Shown: positions 1 through 11,464 of the stretch, in pieces | Numbering within the stretch: the first letter of the stretch is position 1 | How the letters are laid out: each line of letters begins with the position of its first letter | Assembly: GCA_951799425.1 (NCBI GenBank) | Contig: OX637394.1 | Location: 50,781,142 to 50,845,141 of the forward strand | DNA length: 64,000 nt | Direction of reading: 5' to 3' | Origin: Ilex aquifolium | Taxonomy: Eukaryota; Streptophyta; Magnoliopsida; Aquifoliales; Aquifoliaceae | Made by a program: the position numbers and the translations under genes | The notes under the pieces: generated by a model | The model's input: the letters and a program-made list of their open reading frames with translations, nothing else | Told to the model about the DNA's origin: nothing | Databases searched by the model: none

Positions 1-1497
1 AACTGCAATGGACTTGAACATAACTGACGATGGTATGTGGCCCTCGTCACTGCGGAAGAAGAGCGCTTGGTAGACAGGTATATTGATCATTACTATAAGC
101 CAACAAAGAATAATTTGTGGAATCAGATGTTCAACAGCCCTCAAATTCCAATCCAAAAGAGCTATCTTGATACCCCAAGCAAAACTGAAGAGGTTCAGCA
201 ATGCTATTGTTGAAATGATGGTAAACATTATAGATGAGCTTCCGAACTCAATTATCTCTTGCTCGTACCTCTTCAACACATCATCATCCACCACCTTGGC
301 CGTGATGGCAAATGCTGTTTCAGAAAACCCCAATTGCCTAGTAATAGTATCAAAGTATGCAAAAAAATAAGAAGTTGTCCTCCGAATCAACCACATTCTT
401 TGGCCATTCCACCATGCTTTAAGTGTATCTCCACAGGTCAGAGCTTCAGCTAAGCTACCAGCATTTCTTCCAATAAAAACATATGCAAAGGGCAGGAACC
501 ATGGGCTCGATACCTGAGACACATTCAAGAAGCCATCAAGGGATTACACATAAGCAGAAAATAGAATCTAATTCTCTTATATGCTTTCGATAATGAATCC
601 TTTACCCATCTATGAAATAGACGGTATGTCTGTCTACAAACGAGATGGATCAAAAAAGGATGTAGTATGATCTAAACTATTGGTGAATAGTATGTTGATT
701 GTATCACTTAATTTGTAGAATAAAGACTAATGCAAAGTAATCATGTGCCAGTAACCAGATTTGAACTGGTGCGGTGACATGAGGACTTTCAGTCCTTCAC
801 TCTGCCTACTGAGCTGTCCCAATTCCCAACCATTCCCTATGCAGCATCCTCATGACTTGGGTCAATGTATGACAATTTTTTTTTAAAAAAGAGTCCTTCA
901 GGAATGGAAAATAGCACCATGACCTTGGTGAACTGGATAGTTGCTTATGTTCAAACATTGAGCAGTAGCTTTTGTGCACATGTTGACATATAGCAATGCC
1001 ACATTCATATGTCCTGCAATTTGATGCAGAAGTGAAAGACTTCCTACTCGTACGATTATTGATCTATCAGAAAGAAAAGAGATGGAGATACCACTGGTAC
1101 TATAGCAATGCCACGGAGCAAGCAAATAGAAGGAACGATTGCATAATACAATGTGGGAAATGAAACAGAGGCCCACAGAAGATAAACACAATATCCCATC
1201 TGGCCACCTAATTTTATCTTCCCATGCCCATATATGAAGGGGCAATACTTGGATAAGAAAATCTGAAACATGCCCTCAGACCATCTTTTGTGTTGAACAA
1301 GAGCTATATCTAGGGTATTTGGAGCAACACCCAAAAAAGCTGCTTTATCTGGATTATAGAATACTGGTTTCCAACCCCTGCACTGTATTGTTAAGCCTGT
1401 GACGATATCCTCCACTGGACACCCATACACCAGTCCCATCTGCACACCACCGTCCATTATGATTAACCTTCTATGTATAGATTCATATGTGTGTGTA

Positions 1498-1533
<36 letters not shown>

Positions 1534-4274
1534 CTTTCCCCCACCGAGTACCCTTCTCATAGCTACAAGTTGCAAGAGCTTTTGATGCTTCTTCTAATTC
1601 ATTTACATTTCTCTTTTTAGTTTGATCAGTCACGATGCTCCACTCAGCTTTGAGATCCTTAGAGCACTTCCTTCCACAAAGGCTATCTCTCCGGTGGAAG
1701 CATCCAGTGCCACAGTACAAAGCTGCACCATATCCATCTACGCCAGCAAGCTCAACCTTCGGAACACAACATTAAAGGCACTGACCCATCATTATCCAAT
1801 CATCCATCAAATATTGCATACGCCAAAATGACAAGCACCAAGGGTTTGAGATACTTTATACTTCTATTGATTGATCCAAAAAAATAGGAAAGAGGAAACC
1901 TAAGCATGCTCATACGATGCACCTTATTAACTACATTGCATGCATTTGAATAAATGTCATTCTTCGTAATATTTTCATAACGCTGTGGATGTTGCACATA
2001 TGATATCTCATGTCCTCGCTTTTCATCCATGAAGAAGCATAATGCCTCTCGTACTGCATCTGGATCATTCGAGTACATATCACAGTCCAAGTTGAGGATG
2101 ATGGGGGCATTGCTTATCATAGAAGACACTCTTATCTGCAGAACCAAAAAGATATCAGCTTCACGACGCTACTCAATTAACATAAGTTCAAGTAAAGCTT
2201 CATAAAAGAATCCACTCCATGATGAATCATATAAAGTGTAATTACAGGGCCACAACGTCTAACATATTGATTACCAATGCATTCATTGAACCAGCCTTAA
2301 AATTATGAGGCCACTGTGGTCTCTTCTCTCGTGCCAAGTACACAAGCGTTGGCAATATAAGTCCATCAATATCCACTGCACTGGGGTTCCTTCCGTCAAT
2401 TAAAATCTGAAAACAAAAGCCAAAGGTGGGTTTTTTTTCTTCTTTTTACTATGAGGGAAAAAAAGAAAAGAATGAAAACATCCAATACATTTATGGAGAT
2501 AGATGTTTTAAGAGATTAATGTAGTGGTTACCTTGACTATTGGCTGATGATCTTGTTTTGTCACCTTGGAGTTCCACTCCAAGAACCCTTCATGTAGATC
2601 CTTCATTTCTTTTGAAATGCTACCTTTTCCAATAGCTGTCTCAATCCGCATTTTCATCTCCTCATAAAGTTTCTTAGGAGCGAAAGGACACAAAAGAAAT
2701 TAAATCAATCAATATAACCTTTAGGAAAAGAAGCTCGCCTTAAAAATATATGAATCATTCAATTCTGTGGTTAGTGAAAGAATATTTAGCAAACTGCTTG
2801 ACAGGTTACTTAATTCTAAACTGTGACCAATCTAGTTCAACGCAATATAAGCTGAGGAGCTATAATAAGAATCCAACTAGAAAGCGGTTCTTCCTATGGT
2901 TTCAGGGCTACGAGCTATAATTTGAAAATGGTATAGCTGTAATACCTTAACAGCCAACCATTCTCGTCCAAATGCAGTATCTCGTGTGCCAGAATTCTGT
3001 GCAAAGTAGGCCGCGGGGGATCTTGGTTCCACCTTGAATTTCTTGCAAAAGGGTATCCAATGTTTAGCAAACTGAGCGGCCTCTACAAGAGCATAGAAGG
3101 TCAATTCTGATCCACCGTCGTCTGAAAGGTAAATGCTCAATTTTTCAGGTGGGAAATTGCATGACATGACAGACAAAACGGTGTCTATCACCATCGTTGG
3201 TGGTTCTAACTTGGGATCCGCTGTGCAAACAAAAATGTCAACCCCAGGCATTTTGTCCTCATATCTGTGATGAATCATGTAAACATGTCGAAGCAAGAGT
3301 AAAGTTACCAAAAGAGACAATGAAATTAAGAAATAGCAACAGAATAGATAATCTTATCCTCATATAAAATGAGGATTAGATTCAAAAATTAGGATTTATA
3401 TTTGGAATTTGGAAACTAGAAATCCTTCATTGAAACTCTGCTCAATGATTGTCAATCACAACATCGAGGGGAGATTTGATTAATTCAGTAGGGGTATGAC
3501 TGGCATAATATCTATGATTGGATTCAAAAAAACATAGGCCTCTGGCAATTTGGCCAAGAAAGGACTACTCGACTCCTTCGTTTCGGAAGTAGTGAGGTTT
3601 CTTTCAGTTTCTTAGTAAGAATGGGAGACCATATTTTCACTAAAAGAATTCCTCAAACCAAATTTTGAAGATATTAGCCACCTTGTGGATAGTTCCTCAA
3701 CAAACACAATCAAAGATCAAAAGAGTACAAGTGGGAATTTCCATAAGCTTCATTTTTACTCACTTCAGCAGGAAGATTTTAATATGTTGGTAAGTTAAAG
3801 TCAACCCAAAAATATTAGAATAAGACTTTGTTGAGTTGAGTTACACTAATATGTAGAACCTCCGAGAGGTTGTTACACGAACTTAAGGCTAAAACCTTTT
3901 CTCTTTTTTTGGCCCAGAAAGTTGTAGATGATCTAATATCTGACTTTTTATTGATTGATTGTGTGTGTGTGTGGGAGAGAGAAAGAGGACCTGGAAGAGA
4001 GTCTGGCTTTGAAAGGGTAACGGTAAACCACGTTCCAACGAACAGATTGAGTGATAATCCAGTAGAAACTAAACCAGAGCTCGGCCATGAAAAAACCAAT
4101 CCAAGCCCATCTTCCTGGCTCTTCTGGTTGTGGGATGTGTGTTAATCTGCACACCCATATCATACACATACCCACAAACACTGTAAAAGCAAACAATTTA
4201 TAAGCATCTCTACCCTTCGCCGCTTTTGTCTCAAACAAGGGAAGAGCTTCTTTTCCTCCACCATTCTCACTCAT
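1..4274 (-). CDS. Cellulose synthase-like protein E, copy A (3' end outside window)
   Basis: Processive family-2 glycosyltransferase of the Golgi or plasma membrane, of the CslE clade; its polysaccharide product is not firmly known. Eight exons: 3991-4274, 2946-3264, 2532-2672, 2275-2406, 1923-2135, 1532-1756, 1092-1439 and <1-513. They join in one open frame; copy B shows that only about 11 codons lie beyond the window, giving ~735 aa, normal for CslE. Two N-terminal membrane segments (about residues 28-85), then the catalytic signature: LSDDGG (~142-146), DCD (309-311), an ED pair (448-449) and QHKRW (487-491), followed by several C-terminal membrane helices. The start is the first ATG after a CT-rich leader and is conserved in copy B. 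Introns 1 and 6 begin inside CT/CA microsatellites. Differences from copy B include Glu to Val at the end of exon 7 and QHKRW instead of QRKRW. No stop or frameshift was seen. Confidence 0.93.
746..823 (-). pseudogene. Plastid-type trnF-GAA pseudogene in CslE-A intron 7
   Basis: Read on the minus strand, this matches chloroplast tRNA-Phe over most of its length: the D-arm region, an anticodon loop with GAA (CTGAAAG) and a T-arm (ACCAG/CTGGT). About five extra bases sit before the T-arm and the acceptor stem no longer pairs, so it is a nuclear copy of plastid DNA and not a working tRNA. It lies in the same intron and orientation in both CslE copies, so it was inserted before the duplication. 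Copy A carries a further change (CCTCATG where copy B and the plastid have CCTCGTG). Confidence 0.8.
1501..1531 (+). repeat. (GA)n microsatellite at the intron 6 donor of CslE-A
   Basis: About 15 GA units. On the gene strand the 5' splice site GTCTCTCT is the start of this (CT)n run, which continues into a short CA/CACA tract. Copy B has a longer compound repeat at the same place. Confidence 0.9.
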
Positions 4275-6744
4275 CTCTCTCTCTCTCTCTCTTTCTCTCT
4301 CTCACTCACACACACACACACACTGTCATAAACACTATTGTAAGCACCACAAATAAATAATAAAGATGATAGCGTGCTATGTTATCGCTCTTTGCGTTGA
4401 GTAGTGTGCTATGTTATCGATCTTTGCGTTGAATAGTGTGCTAGTCTACGCATGCACATAAATCTTATCTTCCGTTTTTTTTTTTTTTTTTGCTGGTTAT
4501 AAATCTTATTTTCGTTGTCTTTTACTAATAAGAATACTCCCCCACCAGTCTCTTACGTGGGACCCCATGCTTCCTCCATATAAAAGTCAGGGTTTTTTGA
4601 ATTTTGCATCCTAAAAAATTTTAAATTTTTTATTTTATAAACTCAAAGATTAAATTTTGGGAAAATTTCAACCACATACCCTCTAATTTATCATATCTTC
4701 AAGGACACCTCTTTTATTTTTTGAATCTTCACTGACACCCCTATCAGATTTAAAATATTAACTATAATGCAATTTTACTAAATTACTTATGATATATTTG
4801 AGGACAAACTTCATCCACACCCCCTCTAGATAAGTATATTCAAGGAGACCCCCTATGTTTTCTAATTTTTTTTACGTATTAAAATTCTGACCGATTAAAA
4901 TTCGATTCAAGTTAATTAAAATTTATTTTTTTACATATTAAAATTTGAGCCGATTAAAAATTATATTTTTTACGTATTAAAATTTGGGCTAATTAAAATT
5001 CTATTTGAGACAATTAAAAATTATTTTTAATTGACTCAAATAAGATTTTAATCAACTCACATTGAATTTTAATCAGCCCAAATTTTAATACATAAAAAAA
5101 AATTTAATTGACTCAAATTTTAATAAATCGAATTTTAATAAGTAAAAAAATATAAATTTTAATCAACTCGAAAACGAATTTTAATCGGCGCTAATAACTC
5201 GGGTAGAGTTCAAATCGACTCAAATTTTAATACATAAAAAATAAATTTTAATAAGCTCGAATTTTAATACGTTAAAAAAATAAAATTTAATCAACTTCAA
5301 TCAAATTTTAATATGTAGAAAAATAAATTTTAATCGGCTCGAATTTTAATAAAATTTTATGTAGAAAAATTACTTGAAGCTTATGTAGGGACATTTTTTG
5401 TATTTTAGATGATTTTTTTTTTGTTAGAAATGATAGTTTAATGGTAGGGGTGTTAGTGATGTTTAAATATAAACTAGAAGGGGTGTCAGTGATGTTTTTG
5501 ATAATAGAGGGAGTGTCCTTGAAGATATAGTAAATTAGGAGGAGTGTGACTGAAATTTTTCCTAAAATTTTTCATATTGTACCTTTAATGTATTAGTTTT
5601 TTTGTTAATTTTCTTTATTTTTTCGTCGAAAGTTAACCTATTAATATTTACAAAAAAATTAACAAAATACTAATAGAATAGTTATATCTGTAATACTTTT
5701 GATACATTAAATGTATAATGTGATAAATTTAATTTTTGAGAATATAAATAAAAAAATTAAAAATCTTTCAAGATACAAAGTATAATTCACACTTAAAAGT
5801 CTTGAAGATATCTCGGACACATGTTAAAAAAAAACACAAAGACAAAAATTTATTGGACAAGTGTTTCGTCCCCGGACAAAATGGCCGTTTCCATAGGAAG
5901 ACTTAGAAGTGTTGTTAATTAAAATAATATTATTTTATATCAAAATGATGTTATTCTATTTATCAAAACGAAGTTATTTTGGTGTAAAATGAAGTCGTTT
6001 TGATTAATAGTATTTCTATTGTTAATTTTTTTGCAATAGAGGATCCTCAACTTAATCTAACATTGACACTTTGCATCGCCATCTCAAGTCAATATTTACA
6101 TGATGGTATTATCTAATAAAAACTAATGTAATAAATAAAATAAATATCATTTTAACATAAAATTGTTATTGAATTATTAGATAAAAGGTATTTATTGGAT
6201 TGTGTGGTATTAACTTGTCAACGTATTAATTTTTTATTAAATAGTAATAACACGTCATAAAATGTTACATTATATATTTGAGAAATTACACTTACTTAGA
6301 TCCCTGACATTTAAAATATTATACACAAATCCCAAAAGTTTGTATGTGCGTAATACTTAGACTTCTTCCGTCCATTAGGATATCTATTAGTAAATTATAT
6401 TTAGACTCTCTAAAGTTTGTATGTGTGTAATATTTAAATTCTTCAAGTTTAAAATATTATATTTAGATAAAAAAATATTGCAATCAAAGATAGAATATCA
6501 AATATTTTAAATTTTACAACTAAAATTCATATTATATTATGTCATTTATTGATATAAAATTAAAATTAAAAATTTAATTTTTTTCTCTAAAAAATTGTGA
6601 TTAGTATATAATAATTTTTTAGTTTGACGTTGAGAAATTAAATTTTCCAGGGGAATACTATCCTTTCCAAAATGTGTCACAAGCGTGGGCACTACTTGTC
6701 TAATCCTTGTACTCCAACAAACATATATAGTAATAATACTGTTA
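4275..6744. other. CslE-A / SFP intergenic region, left part
   Basis: No gene. A CT/CA microsatellite leader (4276-4322) lies just upstream of CslE-A, followed by AT-rich sequence aligning with 23227-25500 downstream of copy B. It holds one extra foldback element (4659-5562). The block 6623-6734 is almost identical to 25387-25500, immediately upstream of the intact SFP gene, including a TATA-like stretch (about 6722-6730), so it probably is the old SFP promoter. Homology to copy B stops at 6744, where the large insertion begins, and resumes at 17809. Confidence 0.75.
4659..5562. mobile_element. Mutator-like foldback element (non-autonomous)
   Basis: Present in copy A and absent at the matching site in copy B. 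Ends are inverted repeats of about 85 bp: the left starts GGGAAAATTTCAACCACA, the right in reverse complement starts GGAAAAATTTCAGTCACA. Flanks are imperfect AT-rich copies (TTAAATTTT and CTAAAATTTT), compatible with a 9-10 bp target duplication. The interior (about 4860-5370) is a run of diverged units built on ATTAAAATTTGAGCCGATTA, which switch to the reverse complement near the middle, so the whole element can fold on itself. No coding capacity. Confidence 0.75.
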
Positions 6745-7009
6745 AACGACAAAAAAAATTCAACATTCGTCAATTTTCGGTACAAATTTTTATTTATTTA
6801 TTTATTATTATTTAAAAAAAAAAAAAATCAATGACGAGTTCATGCTCGACGCATGATTTCCTCGAATTATTTATCCTTGACTTGACCCATCAAACTCGAT
6901 TTTCTTTCACATTTTAATTTGACCCATTTCAAAAATTTTATATTGGTCCAAATTCTAAAGTCCAATTAAGATTTACGCCATAGCATAACGGTCAATTATC
7001 AAACAAATC

Positions 7010-7209
7010 ATCAGACCTCTCCCTTTTCTTTCTCCCGCTTCTTCTTCGTCGGGTCTGGTTCTCCCACCTTCTTCACAGCTCAAACTTCTCCATCTTCTTC
7101 TTCGTCTGGTCTGGCTTCACAGCTCAAACTTCTCCACCCAAGCACTTCGTCGGCTCTGGTTCTCTAGCTCAAGCTCAGTGCACCTTTACAGAGACACAAA
7201 ACTTTAGTG
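7010..7209 (+). other. Probable 5' leader exon of the FAR1-related gene
   Basis: Pyrimidine-rich stretch with an internal duplication (two copies around CTTCTTCTTCGTC and ACAGCTCAAACTTCTCCA), ending at GTGG/GTATGTTG, a good donor site. The next acceptor is TTATTGTAG at 7884-7892, just before the ATG at 7899. FAR1-related genes often have such a leader intron. About 25 bp of its start (CAGACCTCTCCCTTTTCTTT) resemble the reverse complement of ~12995-13020. Confidence 0.5.
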
Positions 7210-7898
7210 GGTATGTTGTTTTTGTTGCTCTTTCTCAGTAAGTTTTGCTATATAATCATTTTCATTTCATAAATGTAACTTCAAATAGTTGTTGGTTTTC
7301 TTTATGGATTTACATGTAAAGATGTGATTTTTAATGTGTTGATCTTTTGAAAACGCCACTGCAAAAAAAAAAAAGGAAAATTAACTAAGCTGATAGAGTA
7401 GAATGCAACTTCACTTTTGGTACCACCAGCAAACTTACAATAATTAACCAGCAATTGCAAAAGCAAAGTTTTCAGAGAATACATCTTACAAACCTTCGGC
7501 CCATTGTGGTCAAAATTGTTCAACTCAAAAGATCATGAACTAGGCACAAACCAATTCCTTGAGCATAACAAACTTTTTCTACAAACTAACCATTTTTTAT
7601 GAGTGAAACCAAATTTTTTTTTTTTTTTTTTCCTTTTGGGTGTTTGAGTGAAACCAACTTTTTTTTTTACAAATGTCTTCTGTGTTATTGCAATGAATAA
7701 TGGGTTTTCCAAGTTGGGATTTCTTCATTATTGTTCTGGTAAAAAACACTAGTTTTTTTTTTCTTGTTGTCTTGTTAATGGAATAATGATTAATTTTCTA
7801 AAGAATTATGTAACCTTATGTACATGACATCTACTTCCATCTATGACTGCAAGTTCCATCTAATGTCATTTCAATTAAATTTCTTATTGTAGGATACT

Positions 7899-10355
7899 AT
7901 GATGGATGATTTGGGAGTTAATGTGACTGAGAATATATCTCATATTGGTATGCAATTTGATGCGGAGGAAGATGCTTATGCGTTTTACAATAGTTATGGA
8001 GGGTCTGTAGGATTTAGCGTGAGAAAAGATTTTCAGAATAAAAGTTTGAAAGATGGCGTTGTTATTTACAGAAAATATGTTTGTTGTAAACAAGGTCAAA
8101 TGGGTCGTGATAAAAGAGAGTGCCAAATAAAGAAGCCTCGAGCAGAGACACGAACAAATTGCCAAGCTCATATGTGCATATCTCTTAATAGAGAAATTGG
8201 TAAATTTGTTGTGCTGAAGTGGGACGATAACCACAACCATCTTTTGCACCTTGCTGAATGTATGCATATGATGTCATCCCAACGGAAGGTTACCGAAGCA
8301 CAAGGCATTAATATTGATATGGCAACGGATTGTGGATTGTCACTTAAGGCTTCCTATGGACTTTTAAGTATTCAGTCTGGAGGAAAGGAAAGTCTTGGTT
8401 TTACTCGTCGAGACCAAAAGAATTACCTCCGTGAAAGGAGGCAACGAGACTTGAGGTATGGTGAGGCGGATAGTTTGTTGAAATATTTTCAAGCGGAAAC
8501 AGCTAAAAATCCATCATTCTATTATGGAGTGCAATTGGATGCGGAGGAGAATATTACTAATATTTTTTGGGCCGACCCAGTGATGATTATTGACTATGAA
8601 AATTTTGGTGATGTTGTCTCATTTGACACTACTTTCAGAACGAACAAGGAGTATCGACCATTTGCTTGTTTTACTGGCTTCAATCATTTCAGGGAGACAG
8701 TCTTATTTGGAGCTGCATTATTGTATGATGAAACGACAGCATCATTTCAGTGGTTGTTTGAGACATTCCTACAAGCTATGTCTGGGAAATATCCTATTAC
8801 CATCTTCACGGACCAAGATCAAGCGATGGCTAAGGCTATTTCTATTGTCATGTCAGAGACATACCATGGGTTATGTACTTGACACATTTGCCAAAATGCT
8901 TTGAAACATTTGGGGAACATTTATAAGGATGGTTCACAATTTCCTGCTCGATTTAAAGAATGTGTGTATGGATATGAGGAAGAGCATGAACTATTTGAGG
9001 CTTGGGAATCGTTGCTTGCGGAGTATAAATTGGATGATAATATGTGGATGAAAGCCACTTGGGCATTGCGAGAGAAATGGGGGCATGTGTATATGAAGAG
9101 GACTTTCACTGCAGGAATGCGAAGCACCCAATTGAGTGAAAGCTTGAATGCAGCCTTACGGAAGTACTTAAAGCCAGACCATGACATTGTTCAGTTCTTT
9201 GTGCATTTTGAAAGAGTTGTCAATGATAAGCGGTATAAGGAGTCAGACTCAGAATACCAAGCTAGGCAAAAATTACCTAGATTGAAGTTAAAAAGAGCTA
9301 CAATGTTAGTGCAAGCAGGGCAAGTGTACACTCCTACTATGTTTGAGCTGTTCCAAGAGGAGTATGATATCTTTCAGTGTGCTATTGCGACACCATGTGA
9401 TGTGTTGGATGGGTGGCATCAATTTGTAGTTCGCTTATATGATGAACATAGGGAGTATTTGGTCTTGGTTAAGGCTAATGAGGAGCTAGTCAATTGTAGT
9501 TGTCGGAAGTTTGAAATGGAGGGAATATTATGTGGCCATGCACTTAAAGTCTTGGACATAATCAATATTAAGCAAATTCTTGAGCAATACATATGTAAAA
9601 GATGGAGACGAGATGCAAGAATGAGTTGTGGGACAGCCCCCATTTTTATGTCAAATGAAGAGAATCCCAAGTTGATGGTGGCGTCACGTTACAAGCAGCT
9701 TTGTCCTAGAATGGTACAACTAGCTGCTCGATGCTCTGGTCTTCAACCTGCATATGAATTGGTGTCACGTGGTATTGAGGAATTGTTCAAAGAAGTGGAT
9801 AGCATGTATGCATCAATTGGTGATGGTGGCGATGATCCAATCCATGAAAATGTTGACCCAAGTGGAATAGAAAATGTTGACCCAAAACTTCTCCAAGTTA
9901 AAGGTTTAAAAAGAAAAGAAGGTGGTTACAAGGGTTGGGGTCGACTAAAATCTTGGCATGAGAAAGCAACAAAGAGAAAAAAAGGAGCTTCCCAACCATC
10001 ACATATGTATATGGTATCGTATAAATATAATTGTAGATTTTTTTAATTCACTTCATATTTTTATTCACTTCCTATTTTTATAAACATAATTGTAAGTATT
10101 TTTGTATTCTAGGTACAAGGTTTCAGTCACCCGTGTACATCAGCATATAGTCATTCGATGTCTTCTCAAGCTTCAAATAGTGTACAAAGTGTTATGGTAT
10201 GTGACCTTATTGTTAAATTTATTGATTCACATATTTATCAAGTTTCTTTGTCTAACCCCTTCTCATTAATGTAGGGTACTCCGACTGATTCAACATATGT
10301 ACATTCTTTAAATGACGCTGAATCATTTTTCATGAATGAGAGATACAACTTGTAA
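7899..10355 (+). pseudogene. FAR1-related sequence / Mutator transposase-derived gene with one nonsense codon
   Basis: Exons 7899-10013, 10113-10196 and 10275-10355 join in phase to about 759 codons. Domains in order: FAR1 DNA-binding domain with Cys2-His2 ligands (residues ~20-115, ending DDNHNH); MULE transposase-like domain with candidate catalytic Asp243 (SFDTTF), Asp305 (FTDQDQ) and Glu414 (QLSESLN); and a SWIM zinc finger (CSCRKF...CGH, ~530-550). FAR1/FRS proteins are domesticated transposases acting as transcription factors in the nucleus. Codon 328 is TGA (8880-8882) where the family has Trp in the motif CTWHI; the frame is otherwise open on both sides, so this looks like a single recent nonsense mutation. 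It sits alone inside an insertion, so it could be a transposase of the carrying element as well as an FRS host gene. Confidence 0.8.
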
Positions 10356-10464
10356 TGATGGTTGGAGAATTAGCAATTATAAGGATGCAGATGGAGACTT
10401 CTCATTTTGTTGAAAACTTTTTATTTTTAATGAGACTACTAGCTGTTGTAAGGATGCTTGTTAT

Positions 10465-10612
10465 ATTTTTAATGAATCTGATCTTTTTTTAATGAATGTG
10501 GTCTTTTTAATGAATGTGATCTTCTTAATGAATGTGATATTTTTAATGAATGAGATCTTCTTTAATGAATGTGATCTTCTTCCCATCTGTGATTTTTTTT
10601 GATGAATATGAT
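10465..10612 (+). repeat. Tandem 18-20 bp repeats in the FAR1-gene 3' region
   Basis: Six to seven imperfect copies of TTTTTAATGAATGTGATCT, about 110 bp after the stop codon of the FAR1-related gene, probably in its 3' untranslated region. Confidence 0.75.
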
Positions 10613-10661
10613 CTTTCAAGTCACAACAATATACAAAATAAGAAAAATGATGTTGGGTTTG

Positions 10662-10686
10662 AGGGAGGGCGGGAGGGGGGGCGGGG
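10662..10686 (+). other. G-quadruplex-prone G-run cluster
   Basis: Five runs of three or more G within 25 bases (GGGAGGGCGGGAGGGGGGG and then CGGGG), unusual in this AT-rich window. No gene is attached to it. Confidence 0.6.
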
Positions 10687-10967
10687 TGATGTTTTTTGTC
10701 AGGGCTAATGGTGTTGTGTGGATGGTTTATTGGTTTCCATATGTTGGCAGGCAATGGGGGGTTAAAATAGTTCTAATCAGTTGTTACAAAATAAGAAAAA
10801 CTGAGATAAACTTCATTTTTTTTGTGAGACATTTCAGCATATCAGTTTGTCATGCAAGAAAAGAAATAGCATTAATTCTTTTTATAATTGGAGATAAAAT
10901 TGGTATACTAAATTCCCTTTGTTCCAATTGTTGTGCCTTGACAGACATGTCTGCTGTTTCTACACAG

Positions 10968-11063
10968 GTTTTTCAAAGAGAGAGATTGAATGGGCACTAT
11001 GGTGTGACTGCATTTGTAATTAGCAACACTATATCTACAATGCCATTCCTGAAGCTGATCACC
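10968..11063 (+). pseudogene. ABCG (WBC-type) half-transporter exon fragment
   Basis: After an acceptor-like TCTACACAG the plus strand reads VFQRERLNGHYGVTAFVISN and continues to PFLKLIT. This is the characteristic start of the transmembrane-domain exon of plant ABCG11/12-type lipid exporters. It covers ~32 residues and then runs into a T-rich tract at 11064. No other part of the gene is present. The retained intron border means it was copied at DNA level and not from mRNA. Confidence 0.8.
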
Positions 11064-11390
11064 TTTTTTTTTTGGAAAAAGGAAAAATTTATTCCATGAA
11101 TGAATGAATTACAAGAAGCAAATCAAACAGAACATTCTAGATACAAGAGGTGGCTTTAATCCTTCAAGGACTTAAACCATTTCTAATTACATTTTGGGAA
11201 CCCTCTAAGTCTGAAAAACTTCTGCCTGCATCCCCAACTCCATGCTCCAGATCAGTGCAATACTACAGAGACAAAGCAGAAAAGTCCAATGCAGTCCAGT
11301 GCAGAGAGGAAAAACAACTCCATGCTCAGAATGCACAGACCAGCTCATAAACATCCTTGCTCATCCCAAAAATTGCACAACTCATAAACA

Positions 11391-11464
11391 TTCTTTCATA
11401 GGCTCGTGAAGAATTTCTTAGACAAAAGCTGTTGCATCATGGTCTCCACGATAGACTCCATGCC
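11391..11464 (-). pseudogene. PEX19 (peroxin-19) exon fragment, frameshifted
   Basis: After an acceptor CTTCAG (11465-11470, minus strand) the sequence reads GMESIVETMMQQLLSK. It then continues as ILHEPMKE only after restoring one missing base. This is the conserved central segment of plant PEX19, the cytosolic chaperone and receptor for peroxisomal membrane proteins. About 25 residues only. The intron border is retained. It lies in opposite orientation to the ABCG fragment 0.4 kb away. Confidence 0.82.

Noticed and set aside
83..453. Plus-strand open frames over CslE-A exon 8, and their duplicates at 19163-19533
   Set aside because: Antisense shadows of the membrane-spanning last exon of CslE.
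746..823. Functional tRNA-Phe
   Set aside because: Acceptor stem does not pair and bases are inserted before the T-arm; treated as a plastid-derived pseudogene.
8590..8904. Second frame over the FAR1 gene and the idea of a frameshifted product
   Set aside because: The true frame continues on both sides of the TGA without a shift.
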